A DNA stretch of 64,000 bases, taken from an uncultured Marivita sp. GTDB lineage: Bacteria; Pseudomonadota; Alphaproteobacteria; Rhodobacterales; Rhodobacteraceae. The notes beneath the pieces were generated by a model that ran no database searches, was not told the origin of the DNA, and saw only the letters and a program-made list of their open reading frames with translations. This document shows, piece after piece, positions 16,449 through 25,595 of the stretch. The position numbers and the translations under genes were made by a program. The stretch is from contig NZ_CANKYW010000004.1 in assembly GCF_947488135.1 (NCBI RefSeq), positions 62,001 to 126,000 of the forward strand, in the 5' to 3' direction. Every line of letters begins with the position of its first letter. Within the stretch, counting starts at the first letter, position 1.

Positions 16449-16933
16449 ATCAGCACCAGATGGAACAAGGCGGCGAAGGCGATGACACCGACAGCGGCGA
16501 AGACCCCCGCGATCACGTCGTCCAGCATCACCCCCAGCGCGTCCCCGCGTGCGTCGGCCTTGCCCACAAGCCACGGCTTCCAGATGTCGAACAGGCGAAA
16601 CAGCACGAAAGCGGCAATCCAGCCGGGATAGAGCTGCCATAGCTCAACCGACATCATCATCGCGCCGTAACCCACTGGAAACAGGGCGATCCACTGTCCG
16701 ACCACTTCGTCGATCACGATATAGGATGGGTCATGATCCTTGCCGTCGCGCGTCAGTTCCCGTGTGGCGATCCAGCCGGACATGAAGACGAAAAAGGTCA
16801 GGTTTACAAAGAGCCAGAATCCGGCGAAGGACAGAATGGCGTAGGCGACCGGCAAGGCCGCCAGCGACCCCCATGTCCCGGGAGCAGGCCGCAGAAAGCC
16901 CACGCCGAAGAAGGTGGCGACAAGCTTCATCAT
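16445..16933 (-). CDS. pgpA: phosphatidylglycerophosphatase A
   Basis: A 162-aa inner membrane enzyme that dephosphorylates phosphatidylglycerol phosphate. It shows the family start ([20 protein letters not shown]), the acidic catalytic segment [11 protein letters not shown] at about residues 71-81, and the RLFDIWKPW ... [13 protein letters not shown] block, with about four membrane helices. It overlaps ispF upstream by 4 bases and the CinA-type gene downstream by 4 bases, so the three form one unit. Confidence 0.95.
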   Translation of the reverse strand: MMKLVATFFGVGFLRPAPGTWGSLAALPVAYAILSFAGFWLFVNLTFFVFMSGWIATRELTRDGKDHDPSYIVIDEVVGQWIALFPVGYGAMMMSVELWQLYPGWIAAFVLFRLFDIWKPWLVGKADARGDALGVMLDDVIAGVFAAVGVIAFAALFHLVLM

Positions 16934-17409
16934 GTCGCCACCAACGCCGCCGTGGCGAGCGCCGCAATGCCCTCACCGCGCCCGGTGAAGCCCAGCTTTT
17001 CCGACGTTGTCGCTTTGACCGAGATATCGCCGACGGGCATCCCCATGATGTCGGCCAAAGTGCTGCGCATCGCGTCGGCATGGGGTCCGATTTTCGGAAA
17101 TTCGCACACCAGCGTGCAATCCACGTTGCAGATCTCGTATCCCGCATCCCGCGCCATCTTCACCGCGTGTCTCAGGAATATCTCGCTGGCGGCGCCCTTC
17201 CACTGCGGGTCCGAAGGCGGGAAGTGCCGACCTATATCGCCCGCTGCCAATGCACCGTATAGCGCATCGGTGATCGCATGCATGCCGACATCCGCGTCCG
17301 AATGACCCATAAGCGCCTGATCATGCGGGACTTTCACACCACAGAGGACGACATGATCGCCGGGCCCGAACTTGTGAACGTCATAGCCATTGCCGAGCCG
17401 CACTTTCAT
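16930..17409 (-). CDS. ispF: 2-C-methyl-D-erythritol 2,4-cyclodiphosphate synthase
   Basis: A 159-aa enzyme of the non-mevalonate isoprenoid pathway. The zinc ligands are in GNGYDVHKF near the N-terminus and [18 protein letters not shown] at about residues 36-53; the [14 protein letters not shown] stretch closes the active site. Alphaproteobacteria often carry an ispD-ispF fusion, but here only IspF is present and no IspD domain precedes it. The ATG at 17409 has AAGGGA 8 bases upstream and is preferred to a TTG two codons earlier. Confidence 0.96.
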   Translation of the reverse strand: MKVRLGNGYDVHKFGPGDHVVLCGVKVPHDQALMGHSDADVGMHAITDALYGALAAGDIGRHFPPSDPQWKGAASEIFLRHAVKMARDAGYEICNVDCTLVCEFPKIGPHADAMRSTLADIMGMPVGDISVKATTSEKLGFTGRGEGIAALATAALVAT

Positions 17410-17589
17410 ATGCAAATCCCTTGAAATCCTGCCGCGTGTCTAAGGTTTGTCCGGGGCCTGTGCAATCGCCCCGAGGCTCGTGCCTAAAAATTAGGCAGAG
17501 GTCAGGTGGCGGTCTGTTTTTCAGGCTAATATCATTGAATGGCGTGCTGGCACAGCGTAGCTGAAACTCATCAATCAAGGATTGCAGCG

Positions 17590-18573
17590 GTGACACCGTC
17601 GGTTCCAGAAAATCTGATCTCTCCCCCCGTGTTGCTGGCCCCTCTGGCCGGGATCACGGACCTGCCGTTCCGCAGCCTTGTCTCGGAGTTCGGGGCGGGC
17701 CGCGTGGTGTCCGAGATGATCGCCAGTGGCGAATTCCTGACCGCGCGCCCGGGCACCCGCGAAAAAGCCGAGCTTGGGGCAGGGATCGCCAACACGTCGG
17801 TCCAGCTTGCGGGCCGCACGCCCGAGGCGATGGCCGAGGCTGCGCGCATGGTCGAAGGGATGGGCGCGCAGGTGATCGACATCAATTTGGGCTGTCCTGC
17901 GAAAAAGGTGGTGGGTGGCTATTCCGGTTCGGCGCTCTTGCGCGATCTGGATCATGCCTGCCGGTTGATCGACGCGGTGGTCGGGGCGGTGTCGGTGCCG
18001 GTCACGCTCAAGACGCGGCTGGGATGGGATGATGCCTCGCACAACGCCGCCGAGCTCGCACAACGGGCCGAGGCGCTCGGCATCGCCATGATCGTCATTC
18101 ACGGGCGCACCCGCTGCCAGTTCTACAAGGGCCGCGCCGATTGGGCCGCGATCCGTGCCACCAAGGACGCGGTGTCGATCCCGGTCATCGCCAATGGCGA
18201 CATCGTCGACACCGCTACGGCCCGTACTGCACTCAAGCAGAGCGGCGCGGATGGCGTGATGGTCGGTCGCGGGGCGCAGGGGCGGCCGTGGGTGTTGGCG
18301 CAGATCGCGGCGGATCTCTACGGCGCACGCCGCCCGACCATCCCCGAAGGTCAGGCTCTGGTGGACATGGTGGCCGGGCATTACGACGCGATGCTGTCCT
18401 TCTACGGCGCGGAGCTTGGGGCCCGCGTCGCGCGCAAACATCTGGGCTGGTACATGGACGACGCGGACACCGATCCGGGTCTGCGCAAATCCATCCTGAC
18501 CGCCAAAGATCCACGTTCCGTCTTCGCGTCCTTGCCTGATGCGCTTCTCACCGATGCGAGGCAGGCCGCATGA
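17590..18573 (+). CDS. dusB: tRNA-dihydrouridine synthase (NifR3 type)
   Basis: A flavoprotein (327 aa) that reduces uridines to dihydrouridine in tRNA D-loops. The TIM barrel starts LLAPLAGITDLPFRSL, the catalytic cysteine is in DINLGCPAKKV, and the FMN-phosphate loop is GADGVMVGRGAQGRPW. The GTG at 17590, with AAGGA 8 bases before it, is preferred to the ATG at 17539, which lacks a ribosome binding site. As in Rhodobacter (where it was named nifR3), it is the first gene of the ntrBC operon, overlapping ntrB by 4 bases. It diverges from ispF across 180 bases holding the operon promoter, which I could not pin down. Confidence 0.95.
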   Translation: MTPSVPENLISPPVLLAPLAGITDLPFRSLVSEFGAGRVVSEMIASGEFLTARPGTREKAELGAGIANTSVQLAGRTPEAMAEAARMVEGMGAQVIDINLGCPAKKVVGGYSGSALLRDLDHACRLIDAVVGAVSVPVTLKTRLGWDDASHNAAELAQRAEALGIAMIVIHGRTRCQFYKGRADWAAIRATKDAVSIPVIANGDIVDTATARTALKQSGADGVMVGRGAQGRPWVLAQIAADLYGARRPTIPEGQALVDMVAGHYDAMLSFYGAELGARVARKHLGWYMDDADTDPGLRKSILTAKDPRSVFASLPDALLTDARQAA

Positions 18574-19679
18574 CCGAGCAAACGCCCGACATGCCGAAAC
18601 CGGTCGACGAACGCCTGATCTGGTCGTCGCTGCCGGTGCCCGCCATCGTGATCGACGCGGACGAGAACATCCTCGACATGAACCCGGCCGCTGAAGGCTT
18701 CATGAACAACTCGGCCAAATGGCTGCGGGGCCAGCCGATCTGGGACCGGCTGACCGTCGACGCGCCGATGGAAAACAGCCTGGCCCGCGCCCGCGCGAAC
18801 GGCACGCCTCTCTTCGTCAACGACGTGGATGTCGGACCGGGATCGCGGCCGCCTTTGGTGTGCAACCTGCAATTCGCGCCGATGCAAGGACAGGACGGCT
18901 GCATGATCCTGCTCATCAGCCCGCGCGAATTGGCCGGACGGGTGAACCAGAGCCAGTCCGTCAAATCCGCCGCCAAATCCGCCATCGGCATGGCCGAGAT
19001 GCTGGCCCACGAGATCAAGAACCCGCTCGCCGGAATCACCGGTGCCGCGCAACTCCTCAGCATGAATCTTACCAACGGGGACCTCGAGTTGACCGATCTG
19101 ATCGTCGAGGAAACCCGCCGGATCGTGAAACTGCTCGAACAGGTAGAGCAATTCGGCAACCTGTCCGCGCCCGAGCGAAAGCCGGTGAACCTGCACGATG
19201 TGCTGGACCGCGCACGCAGGTCGGCACTTCTCGGGTTCGGCGCCCATATGACCATCATCGAGGATTACGATCCCTCTCTGCCCCTGGCGCTGGGGGACAG
19301 CGACCAGCTGCTTCAGGTGTTCATGAACCTCATCAAGAATGCGTCCGAAGCAGCCGATCCGAAAACCGGCGGCAAGATCCGCCTGCATACTTATTACGAA
19401 CACAGCTACAGCCTGCGCCGCGCCGATGGTTCTGGCCAATCGCTGCCCTTGCAGGTCGAGGTCATCGACGACGGCCCCGGGCTGCCGCCCGACATAAAGG
19501 GCGACGTGTTCGACCCGTTCGTCTCGGGGCGTGAGAATGGCACCGGGCTTGGACTCGCTCTGGTGAGCAAGATCATCTCGGATCATGACGGCTGGGTCGC
19601 GGTCGATAGCGTTCCAGGCCACACCCGCTTTCGCATTTCGCTGCCGCAAGCGCCGCGAAAACAAAAGGAGCCACACTGA
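18570..19679 (+). CDS. ntrB: nitrogen regulation sensor histidine kinase
   Basis: NtrB (369 aa) phosphorylates or dephosphorylates NtrC in response to PII. It has an N-terminal PAS-like sensor (about residues 15-120), the phospho-acceptor His147 in [19 protein letters not shown], and an ATP-binding domain with the N box (NLIKNASEA) and the G boxes VIDDGPGLP and GTGLGLALV. It has no membrane segments, as expected for a cytosolic kinase. The gene overlaps dusB (ATGA) and ntrC (TGATG), so all three are translated together. Confidence 0.96.
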   Translation: MTEQTPDMPKPVDERLIWSSLPVPAIVIDADENILDMNPAAEGFMNNSAKWLRGQPIWDRLTVDAPMENSLARARANGTPLFVNDVDVGPGSRPPLVCNLQFAPMQGQDGCMILLISPRELAGRVNQSQSVKSAAKSAIGMAEMLAHEIKNPLAGITGAAQLLSMNLTNGDLELTDLIVEETRRIVKLLEQVEQFGNLSAPERKPVNLHDVLDRARRSALLGFGAHMTIIEDYDPSLPLALGDSDQLLQVFMNLIKNASEAADPKTGGKIRLHTYYEHSYSLRRADGSGQSLPLQVEVIDDGPGLPPDIKGDVFDPFVSGRENGTGLGLALVSKIISDHDGWVAVDSVPGHTRFRISLPQAPRKQKEPH

Positions 19680-21049
19680 TGGACGGCACGGTACTTGTTG
19701 CAGACGACGATCGCACGATCCGAACGGTTTTGACCCAGGCGCTGACGCGGGCAGGCTGCAAGGTTCACGCCACGTCCTCGCTGACCACGCTGATGCGCTG
19801 GGTGGCCGAGGGCAAGGGCGACGTGGTGATCTCCGATGTCATCATGCCCGACGGCAACGGGCTCGAGATGTTGCCCAAGATCAGCCAGGACCGTCCCGAT
19901 CTTCCGGTGATCGTGATCTCGGCTCAGAACACCATCATGACGGCCATCCAAGCGGCCGAGGCCGAAGCCTACGACTACCTGCCCAAGCCCTTTGATCTGC
20001 CTGACCTGATGAAGCGCACCGCCAAGGCGCTCGATTCGCGCAGCCGTGTGGCACGGCCAAGCAGCGCCCCGGTGCCCGATGATGCGCCGGATGACCTCCC
20101 ATTGATCGGCAAGACCCCGGCGATGCAGGCGCTTTACCGCTTGGTGGCCAAGGTCATGAACACCGACCTGCCGGTGCTGATCTGCGGCGAGTCGGGCACT
20201 GGAAAATCGCTCATCGCCAAGGCGTTGCACGATTTCTCGGACCGGCGATCCTTGCCCTTCGTGACCGTCACCGCCAGCGATCTGGCCGATATCGAAGGCC
20301 CTGCGCGGGTTCTGGCACGGGTGCGCGGCGGTACGCTTTTGATCGACGAACTGGCCGATGTCCCGGACGAGGTGCAGGCCCGCATCGTGCGGATGATGGA
20401 CGGACCCGGCGACAACGTGCCCCGCTTCATCGCCACCAGCCAGACCGATCCGGGGCAGGGGATCTCGGACAGTGGCGTGCGTGAAGACCTCTACTATCGC
20501 ATCAGCGGGGCGACGATCGCGGTGCCCTCCCTGCGTGAACGCGTCGACGACATCGCCTTGCTCAGCGAGCATTTCCTCGCCCGTGGCGAACGCGATGGCG
20601 GGGCGAAACGCTGGCTCTCCGAAGACGCGGCGGATCTCTTCCGAGCCTATAGCTGGCCTGGCAACGTGCGACAGCTTGAAAATGTGGTGCGCAGGCTCAG
20701 CCTGACCTCCCGCGCCGACGAGATCACCCGCGCAGAGGTGGAAAACGTGCTGGGCAACCAGCCCGAGACCGGCCCCGTCCTGCGCGGCGGCGACAGCGAA
20801 AAGCTCAGCACGTCAGTTGCGCGGCACCTGCGCCGATACTTCGACCTTCATGGCACGATGTTGCCACCGCCGGGGCTCTATCCGCGAATCCTGCGCGAGA
20901 TCGAAGCGCCTCTGATCGAAATCGCGCTCGAAGCGACGGGTGGAAATCAGGCAAAATGCGCGGATTTGCTTGGGATTAACCGAAATACGCTCAGAAAGAA
21001 GATCACCGACCTCGATATTCAGGTGACACGACGCCGCAAATTGATGTAA
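19679..21049 (+). CDS. ntrC: nitrogen regulation response regulator, Rhodobacter type
   Basis: NtrC (456 aa): receiver domain with phospho-acceptor Asp53 ([11 protein letters not shown]), AAA+ domain with Walker A GESGTGKS at residues 170-177 and Walker B LLIDE at about 220-224, and a Fis-type helix-turn-helix at the C-terminus ([16 protein letters not shown]). The loop between Walker A and B is shortened and lacks GAFTGA, the sigma54-contact motif. R. capsulatus NtrC has the same loss and activates sigma70 promoters, so the same is inferred here. A 54-base gap separates it from ntrY. Confidence 0.95.
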   Translation: MDGTVLVADDDRTIRTVLTQALTRAGCKVHATSSLTTLMRWVAEGKGDVVISDVIMPDGNGLEMLPKISQDRPDLPVIVISAQNTIMTAIQAAEAEAYDYLPKPFDLPDLMKRTAKALDSRSRVARPSSAPVPDDAPDDLPLIGKTPAMQALYRLVAKVMNTDLPVLICGESGTGKSLIAKALHDFSDRRSLPFVTVTASDLADIEGPARVLARVRGGTLLIDELADVPDEVQARIVRMMDGPGDNVPRFIATSQTDPGQGISDSGVREDLYYRISGATIAVPSLRERVDDIALLSEHFLARGERDGGAKRWLSEDAADLFRAYSWPGNVRQLENVVRRLSLTSRADEITRAEVENVLGNQPETGPVLRGGDSEKLSTSVARHLRRYFDLHGTMLPPPGLYPRILREIEAPLIEIALEATGGNQAKCADLLGINRNTLRKKITDLDIQVTRRRKLM

Positions 21050-21103
21050 AACTGCCACATAATAGTGTTCTGGCGGTGACGCAGTTGGCCGGAAACACAA
21101 AAT

Positions 21104-23431
21104 ATGGCGGTAGCCGGACTGCGCGGCACATCTAGGCGGGGGTTGGCTGTGGCCACCTGGGCACGCTCTTGGACTTGGACCCGGCTGAGCCGGATGCGTC
21201 GGCAACGGCGCTATCAGAACGCCATGACCCTTGGTCTGGTGATCCTCGGACCCGTTCTTGCCATTGCGACAATCCTCGTTCTGGGGCCACTGGATACAGG
21301 CGCCGGGGCGCAGCTGAACCTGCGGCTCGTGCTGCTGGCAGACCTTGTCTACATGCTTCTTCTGGCGGCGCTGGTGCTCAGCCGAGTCGCCACCCTGATC
21401 GCGGCGCGGCGGGCCAAATCCGCCGGATCGCGCCTGCACCTGCGCCTGACCGGCGCTTTTGCGCTGATGGCGTTGCTGCCCACCATCACCGTGGCGGTCT
21501 TTGCGGTGCTCACCATCAATATCGGTTTGGAGACCTGGTTTTCGGAGCGGGTCCGCAACGTCGTGGGCGCGTCGCTCTCCGCTGCCGAAGCCTACGAGCA
21601 GGAACACCGCGAAGGGCTGACACAGGACGCGCAGGCGCTGGCCGCGTTTCTGGATGCCAACCGCCGCGCGACCTTCATCATGGACGACGGCGAGTTGCGG
21701 CAGGCGCTCAGCCAGGGGCAGGCCCAGATCCAGCGCGGGCTGCGTGAGGCTTATGTCATTGACGGCGCAGGGGAAATCCGCGCGCGGGGCGAAGGGTCTT
21801 ACCTGTTCGACTACGAACGCCCCACACCGGATGTGTTCGCCGAAGCGGCCGAGATCGGCATTTCTCTTGTTCAGGATTGGGACAACAACGAATTGCGCGC
21901 GCTGATCCCGCTGCGCGCATTTACAGATCGTTACCTCTTCATCACCCGCGAAGTGGATGGCCAGATCCTCAACCTGCTGGACGACACGCAGGAAACCGCG
22001 CGGTTCTATCAGCAGCAGGAAAACGACCGGGGCCGTGTCCTGTTCGACTTTGCGCTGCTTTACCTGGGCTTTGCGTTTCTGCTGATCCTTGCCGCGATCT
22101 GGCTGGGCCTGTGGTTCGCCGAACGGCTGAGCCGCCCGGTGGGCCGTCTGGCGGGGGCGGCGCAACGCGTGGGGTCGGGCGATCTGGACGTGAAAGTGCT
22201 CGAGGAAGAGGGCGACGACGAAATCGCCATGCTGGGGCGTTACTTCAACCAGATGACTCGGCAGCTCAAGGGCCAGCGCGAAACGCTTTTGGACAACACG
22301 CGCCAGATCGAACGCCGACAGCGGCTGTTCGACTCCGTGCTGACCTCGGTCACGTCAGGCGTTGTCGGTCTCGATGCGGATGGACGCGTGACCTTCGTGA
22401 ACCGGTCGGCGGAACGGCTGCTGGCCTGGCACGAGAACCAGCGTAGCGTCGAGATCACGATGGCGGTGCCGGAGTTCGGGCCGCTGTTCGACCGCCTGCG
22501 CGAGCAGGGCATCGAAACCGCGCAGGAAGAGGTCAAAGTCAGCCGCGAGGGCCGGTTGGAAAACCTGCTGGTGCGCCTGTCCACGCGCCGCCGCGAAGAT
22601 GGTGGGCTCGAAGGCTACGTGATCGCGTTCGACGATGTGACAGACCTTGTGAGCGCGCAGCGCATGGCGGCCTGGGGCGACGTGGCGCGGCGCATCGCGC
22701 ACGAGATCAAGAACCCGCTCACCCCGATCCAGCTGTCGGCGGAACGCATCCGGCGCAAGTTTCGCAAACAGCTTGCCGGTGAAGATGCCGAAAGGCTTGA
22801 ACAGTTGACCGAAGTTATCGTGCGTCAAACCAATGACTTGCGCCGAATTGTTGATGAGTTTTCCAAGTTTGCAAGGATGCCCGAACCCGAGCGCAAACCC
22901 GAGGACGTGGTCGAGATCCTGCAAAGCGTCGTTCTGTTGCAAGAGGCGGGCCAGCCCGAGGTGCGCTTCAACGTGGACCTCCCGGATCATGGCATTCCGG
23001 CCGAGATTGACGCGACGATGATCGGGCAGGCGTTCACAAATTTGGTGAAGAACGCTGGGGAAGCCATTGAAGGCTATGTCGAAACGGGGCCAGAGGAGAG
23101 TGTCTCGCCGGAAATTCGTATCTCCTGCGTGCATACCGATGACATGGCCGAAATCCGGATCGCCGACAATGGCATCGGCCTGCCCGAAGACCCGTCGCGC
23201 CTTTTCGAACCCTATGTGACCACGCGCGAGAAAGGTACCGGGCTGGGCCTGCCGATTGTGAAGAAGATCATCGAGGAACATGGCGGCACGCTGACGCTCG
23301 AACAGGCGGAGGCATTCGACGACACCGGGCGGCGCGGGGCAATGGCGGTGGTCCGACTGCCGGTTCTCGTCGATCCAACCCCGCTGAGAGCAACCAAACT
23401 GACAAAGAAACGTGACGATCCACAGATATGA
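21104..23431 (+). CDS. ntrY: membrane sensor histidine kinase
   Basis: NtrY (775 aa) is the membrane partner of NtrX in nitrogen and redox regulation. The N-terminal part has membrane helices (about residues 42-62, 73-95, 117-140) and a periplasmic region up to another helix at about 325-345, then HAMP (RLSRPVGRLAGAAQRVG), PAS, and the kinase core with His533 in [22 protein letters not shown]-binding boxes NLVKNAGEA, IADNGIGLP and GTGLGLPIV follow. An internal start after the Arg-rich first 30 residues is possible. ntrX follows 10 bases later. Confidence 0.95.
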   Translation: MAVAGLRGTSRRGLAVATWARSWTWTRLSRMRRQRRYQNAMTLGLVILGPVLAIATILVLGPLDTGAGAQLNLRLVLLADLVYMLLLAALVLSRVATLIAARRAKSAGSRLHLRLTGAFALMALLPTITVAVFAVLTINIGLETWFSERVRNVVGASLSAAEAYEQEHREGLTQDAQALAAFLDANRRATFIMDDGELRQALSQGQAQIQRGLREAYVIDGAGEIRARGEGSYLFDYERPTPDVFAEAAEIGISLVQDWDNNELRALIPLRAFTDRYLFITREVDGQILNLLDDTQETARFYQQQENDRGRVLFDFALLYLGFAFLLILAAIWLGLWFAERLSRPVGRLAGAAQRVGSGDLDVKVLEEEGDDEIAMLGRYFNQMTRQLKGQRETLLDNTRQIERRQRLFDSVLTSVTSGVVGLDADGRVTFVNRSAERLLAWHENQRSVEITMAVPEFGPLFDRLREQGIETAQEEVKVSREGRLENLLVRLSTRRREDGGLEGYVIAFDDVTDLVSAQRMAAWGDVARRIAHEIKNPLTPIQLSAERIRRKFRKQLAGEDAERLEQLTEVIVRQTNDLRRIVDEFSKFARMPEPERKPEDVVEILQSVVLLQEAGQPEVRFNVDLPDHGIPAEIDATMIGQAFTNLVKNAGEAIEGYVETGPEESVSPEIRISCVHTDDMAEIRIADNGIGLPEDPSRLFEPYVTTREKGTGLGLPIVKKIIEEHGGTLTLEQAEAFDDTGRRGAMAVVRLPVLVDPTPLRATKLTKKRDDPQI

Positions 23432-23441
23432 GGATGAGGCA

Positions 23442-24857
23442 ATGAGCGATATTCTGATTGTAGACGACGAGCGCGACATCCGCGAACTGATCGGTGACAT
23501 TCTCGAGGACGAGGGCTACACGACCCGACTGGCCGGGAACTCCTCGGAGGCGATGGCCGAGATCAACGCCGAGGAGCCGTCCCTTCTCATTCTCGATATC
23601 TGGCTGAAAGACAGCAAGATGGACGGGATCGACATTCTCAAGACCGTCAAACGCGACAACCCGGACGTGCCGGTGGTCATCATCTCCGGGCACGGGAATA
23701 TCGAAATCGCGGTCGCTGCGATCAAGCAGGGGGCGTATGATTTCATCGAAAAGCCGTTCAATATCGACCAGTTGCTCGTCGTCATCCGCCGCGCGATGGA
23801 GACCAGCCGGTTGCGTCGCGAGAACAACAAGCTGCGCCGCCGCGAGACGGATGTGGCGCAGATGGTCGGCGAATGTGCAGCCTATCGCGGGCTGGTGTCG
23901 AATCTCGACAAGGTGACCAAATCCAACGGCCGTGTGCTGTTGTCGGGCCCTGCCGGCAGCGGCAAGGAAGTGGCGGCGCGCTACATCCACGCCCATTCCA
24001 ACCGCGCCAGCGCGCCCTTCGTGACGGTGAACTGTGCCGGTGTCGCACCCGAGACGATGGAAGAGGTGCTGTTCGGCCGCGAAACGCCGGAACGCGGCGT
24101 TGAGCCGGGATTGCTCGAACAGGCGCATGGCGGCGTGATCTATTTCGACGAGGTGGCGGACATGCCGCTTGGCACCCAGTCCAAGATCCTGCGCGTTCTG
24201 GTGGACCAGCAGTTCCAGCGCGTTGGCGGCGCGGACAAGGTGCGGGTGGATCTGCGGGTGATCTCAAGCACCAACCGCGATTTGCAAAACGAAATCGCCG
24301 CGGGAACGTTTCGCGAAGAACTCTACCACCGGCTCAATGTCGTGCCGATCTCGGTGCCGAGCCTCGAGGACCGGCGCGAGGATATCCCGATGCTGGCCGC
24401 GCATTTCATCGACCTCTTCAACCAGACGCAGGGCCTGCCCAAGCGCGCGCTCAGCCCCGACGCCGTGGCGCTGTTGCAGACGATGGTCTGGCCCGGCAAC
24501 GTACGCCAGTTGAAGAACCTGATCGAACGGGTACTGATCCTGGGCGACGGTACGGGCGACATCGCCGCCAAGGAGCTGCCGCAAGACACCAGCCCCGCCG
24601 AGGACGAAGAGGGCCGCGTGGTGCTGTCGGGCACGCTCGCCACCATGCCGCTACGCGAGGCGCGCGAGGCGTTCGAGCGCGAATATCTGCTGACCCAGAT
24701 CAACCGTTTCGGGGGCAATATCAGCCGCACGGCAAGCTTTGTCGGGATGGAACGCAGCGCGCTGCACCGCAAGCTCAAGTCGCTGGGGGTTGTGACAAGC
24801 TCCAAGGCGGGCAGCCGGGTGGCCTATCTCGAGGACGAGGAGGCGCAGGTGGGATGA
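23442..24857 (+). CDS. ntrX: response regulator of the NtrY/NtrX pair
   Basis: NtrX (471 aa): receiver with Asp52 (LLILDIWLKD), AAA+ domain with Walker A GPAGSGKE at residues 169-176 and Walker B VIYFDE at about 232-237, and a C-terminal Fis-type helix-turn-helix (ISRTASFVGMERSALHRKL). GAFTGA is missing between the Walker motifs (LFGRETPERGVEPGLLEQ), which is usual for alphaproteobacterial NtrX and argues against classical sigma54 activation. The start MSDILIVDDE at 23442 with GAGG upstream is preferred to 23412. It overlaps the lipoprotein gene after it by 4 bases. Confidence 0.95.
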   Translation: MSDILIVDDERDIRELIGDILEDEGYTTRLAGNSSEAMAEINAEEPSLLILDIWLKDSKMDGIDILKTVKRDNPDVPVVIISGHGNIEIAVAAIKQGAYDFIEKPFNIDQLLVVIRRAMETSRLRRENNKLRRRETDVAQMVGECAAYRGLVSNLDKVTKSNGRVLLSGPAGSGKEVAARYIHAHSNRASAPFVTVNCAGVAPETMEEVLFGRETPERGVEPGLLEQAHGGVIYFDEVADMPLGTQSKILRVLVDQQFQRVGGADKVRVDLRVISSTNRDLQNEIAAGTFREELYHRLNVVPISVPSLEDRREDIPMLAAHFIDLFNQTQGLPKRALSPDAVALLQTMVWPGNVRQLKNLIERVLILGDGTGDIAAKELPQDTSPAEDEEGRVVLSGTLATMPLREAREAFEREYLLTQINRFGGNISRTASFVGMERSALHRKLKSLGVVTSSKAGSRVAYLEDEEAQVG

Positions 24858-25474
24858 CGCTTACACGTCGTGGTCTCGGAATAGGGGCCGCGATCGGTCT
24901 GACCTTGCTTGCCGCCTGCGCCCCGTCCGACCCAGCGCAGGTCCCGCAGGGCCTGCACCTGATAGACGCCGGGCCTGACACGGGCGTAGAGGCCGAGATC
25001 GATCAGAAGGTCGCCGACGTGACCGCGATGCTGATGGCGCTGGTGCCGTCGGTCGATCCGGTCGAGGCTGCACGCGCGGCGCGGGTGGCCGTGACCGCGC
25101 CTCTGACCTGGGCGCGCGACTGGCGGGTGGTCGATCCTCCGCTCATCCATAATTTCAAAGTGGTCAACGGATTGCGCGAGAAAGGCGTCTGCCAGGATTT
25201 CGCGGACGCCATGCATAGGGTGTTGCAGGCCGAGGGGCTTCGGACGTTGCAGATCCACAGAGCCATCGCAAACGCGCGCAACCTGCGGCTCGAACATGCA
25301 ACGGTGATCCTGACCGCGCGCGGTCAGCCGATGGAGCAGGGCGTCGTGCTCGACCCGTGGCGGTTGGGACAGGGGCAACTTTGGTTCGGACGGGTGTCCG
25401 AGGACGCCCGGTTCGACTGGGAAACACCCGAGTCAGCCCGCGCCTACAGAAGGCAGGCCCGCCAGCAAGAGTGA
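24854..25474 (+). CDS. lipoprotein with a transglutaminase-like Cys-His-Asp triad
   Basis: A 206-aa protein with a lipoprotein signal (LTLLAAC, lipid-bearing Cys22). The body contains GVCQDFADAM (Cys113, Asp115), RLEHATV (His148) and GVVLDPWR (Asp167), in the order and spacing of the transglutaminase/cysteine-protease fold, where Cys, His and Asp form the catalytic triad. This reading is my inference from the motif pattern; I do not recognise a named family. The start overlaps the ntrX stop (ATGA), so it is the last gene of the nitrogen regulation operon. It would sit on the periplasmic side of a membrane, perhaps acting on peptidoglycan or envelope proteins. Confidence 0.75.
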   Translation: MTLTRRGLGIGAAIGLTLLAACAPSDPAQVPQGLHLIDAGPDTGVEAEIDQKVADVTAMLMALVPSVDPVEAARAARVAVTAPLTWARDWRVVDPPLIHNFKVVNGLREKGVCQDFADAMHRVLQAEGLRTLQIHRAIANARNLRLEHATVILTARGQPMEQGVVLDPWRLGQGQLWFGRVSEDARFDWETPESARAYRRQARQQE

Positions 25475-25501
25475 AACGCTGGAAAGCGAGAGGGAGGATC
25501 G

Positions 25502-25578
25502 GGATAGGTCCGTTCTGGACCTATTGTTTCGCGCGCGAAACATTGGGTCCGATGCGGACCTATTAAGGGTTTGTTAAG
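25502..25578. repeat. 77-bp direct repeat, copy 1
   Basis: This intergenic element is repeated at 26326-26401 with about 93 percent identity by eye. It holds three dyads in a row: ATAGGTCC/GGACCTAT (25504-25524), a perfect 18-bp palindrome TGTTTCGCGCGCGAAACA (25525-25542), and GGTCC/GGACC (25546-25560). It ends in TTAAGGGTTTGTTAA. A second GGACCTAT at 25556-25563 can pair with the first arm instead, so two folds are possible. Confidence 0.9.
25563..25577. promoter_or_regulatory. CtrA-type box (TTAA-N7-TTAA) in repeat copy 1
   Basis: TTAA, seven bases (GGGTTTG), TTAA is an exact match to the alphaproteobacterial CtrA recognition site. It lies 18 bases before the ATG of the Imm11-like gene (54 before an alternative TTG). 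A chance match cannot be excluded, but the same box ends both repeat copies. Confidence 0.5.
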
Positions 25579-25595
25579 CCTTGTGAAATTGCGTT

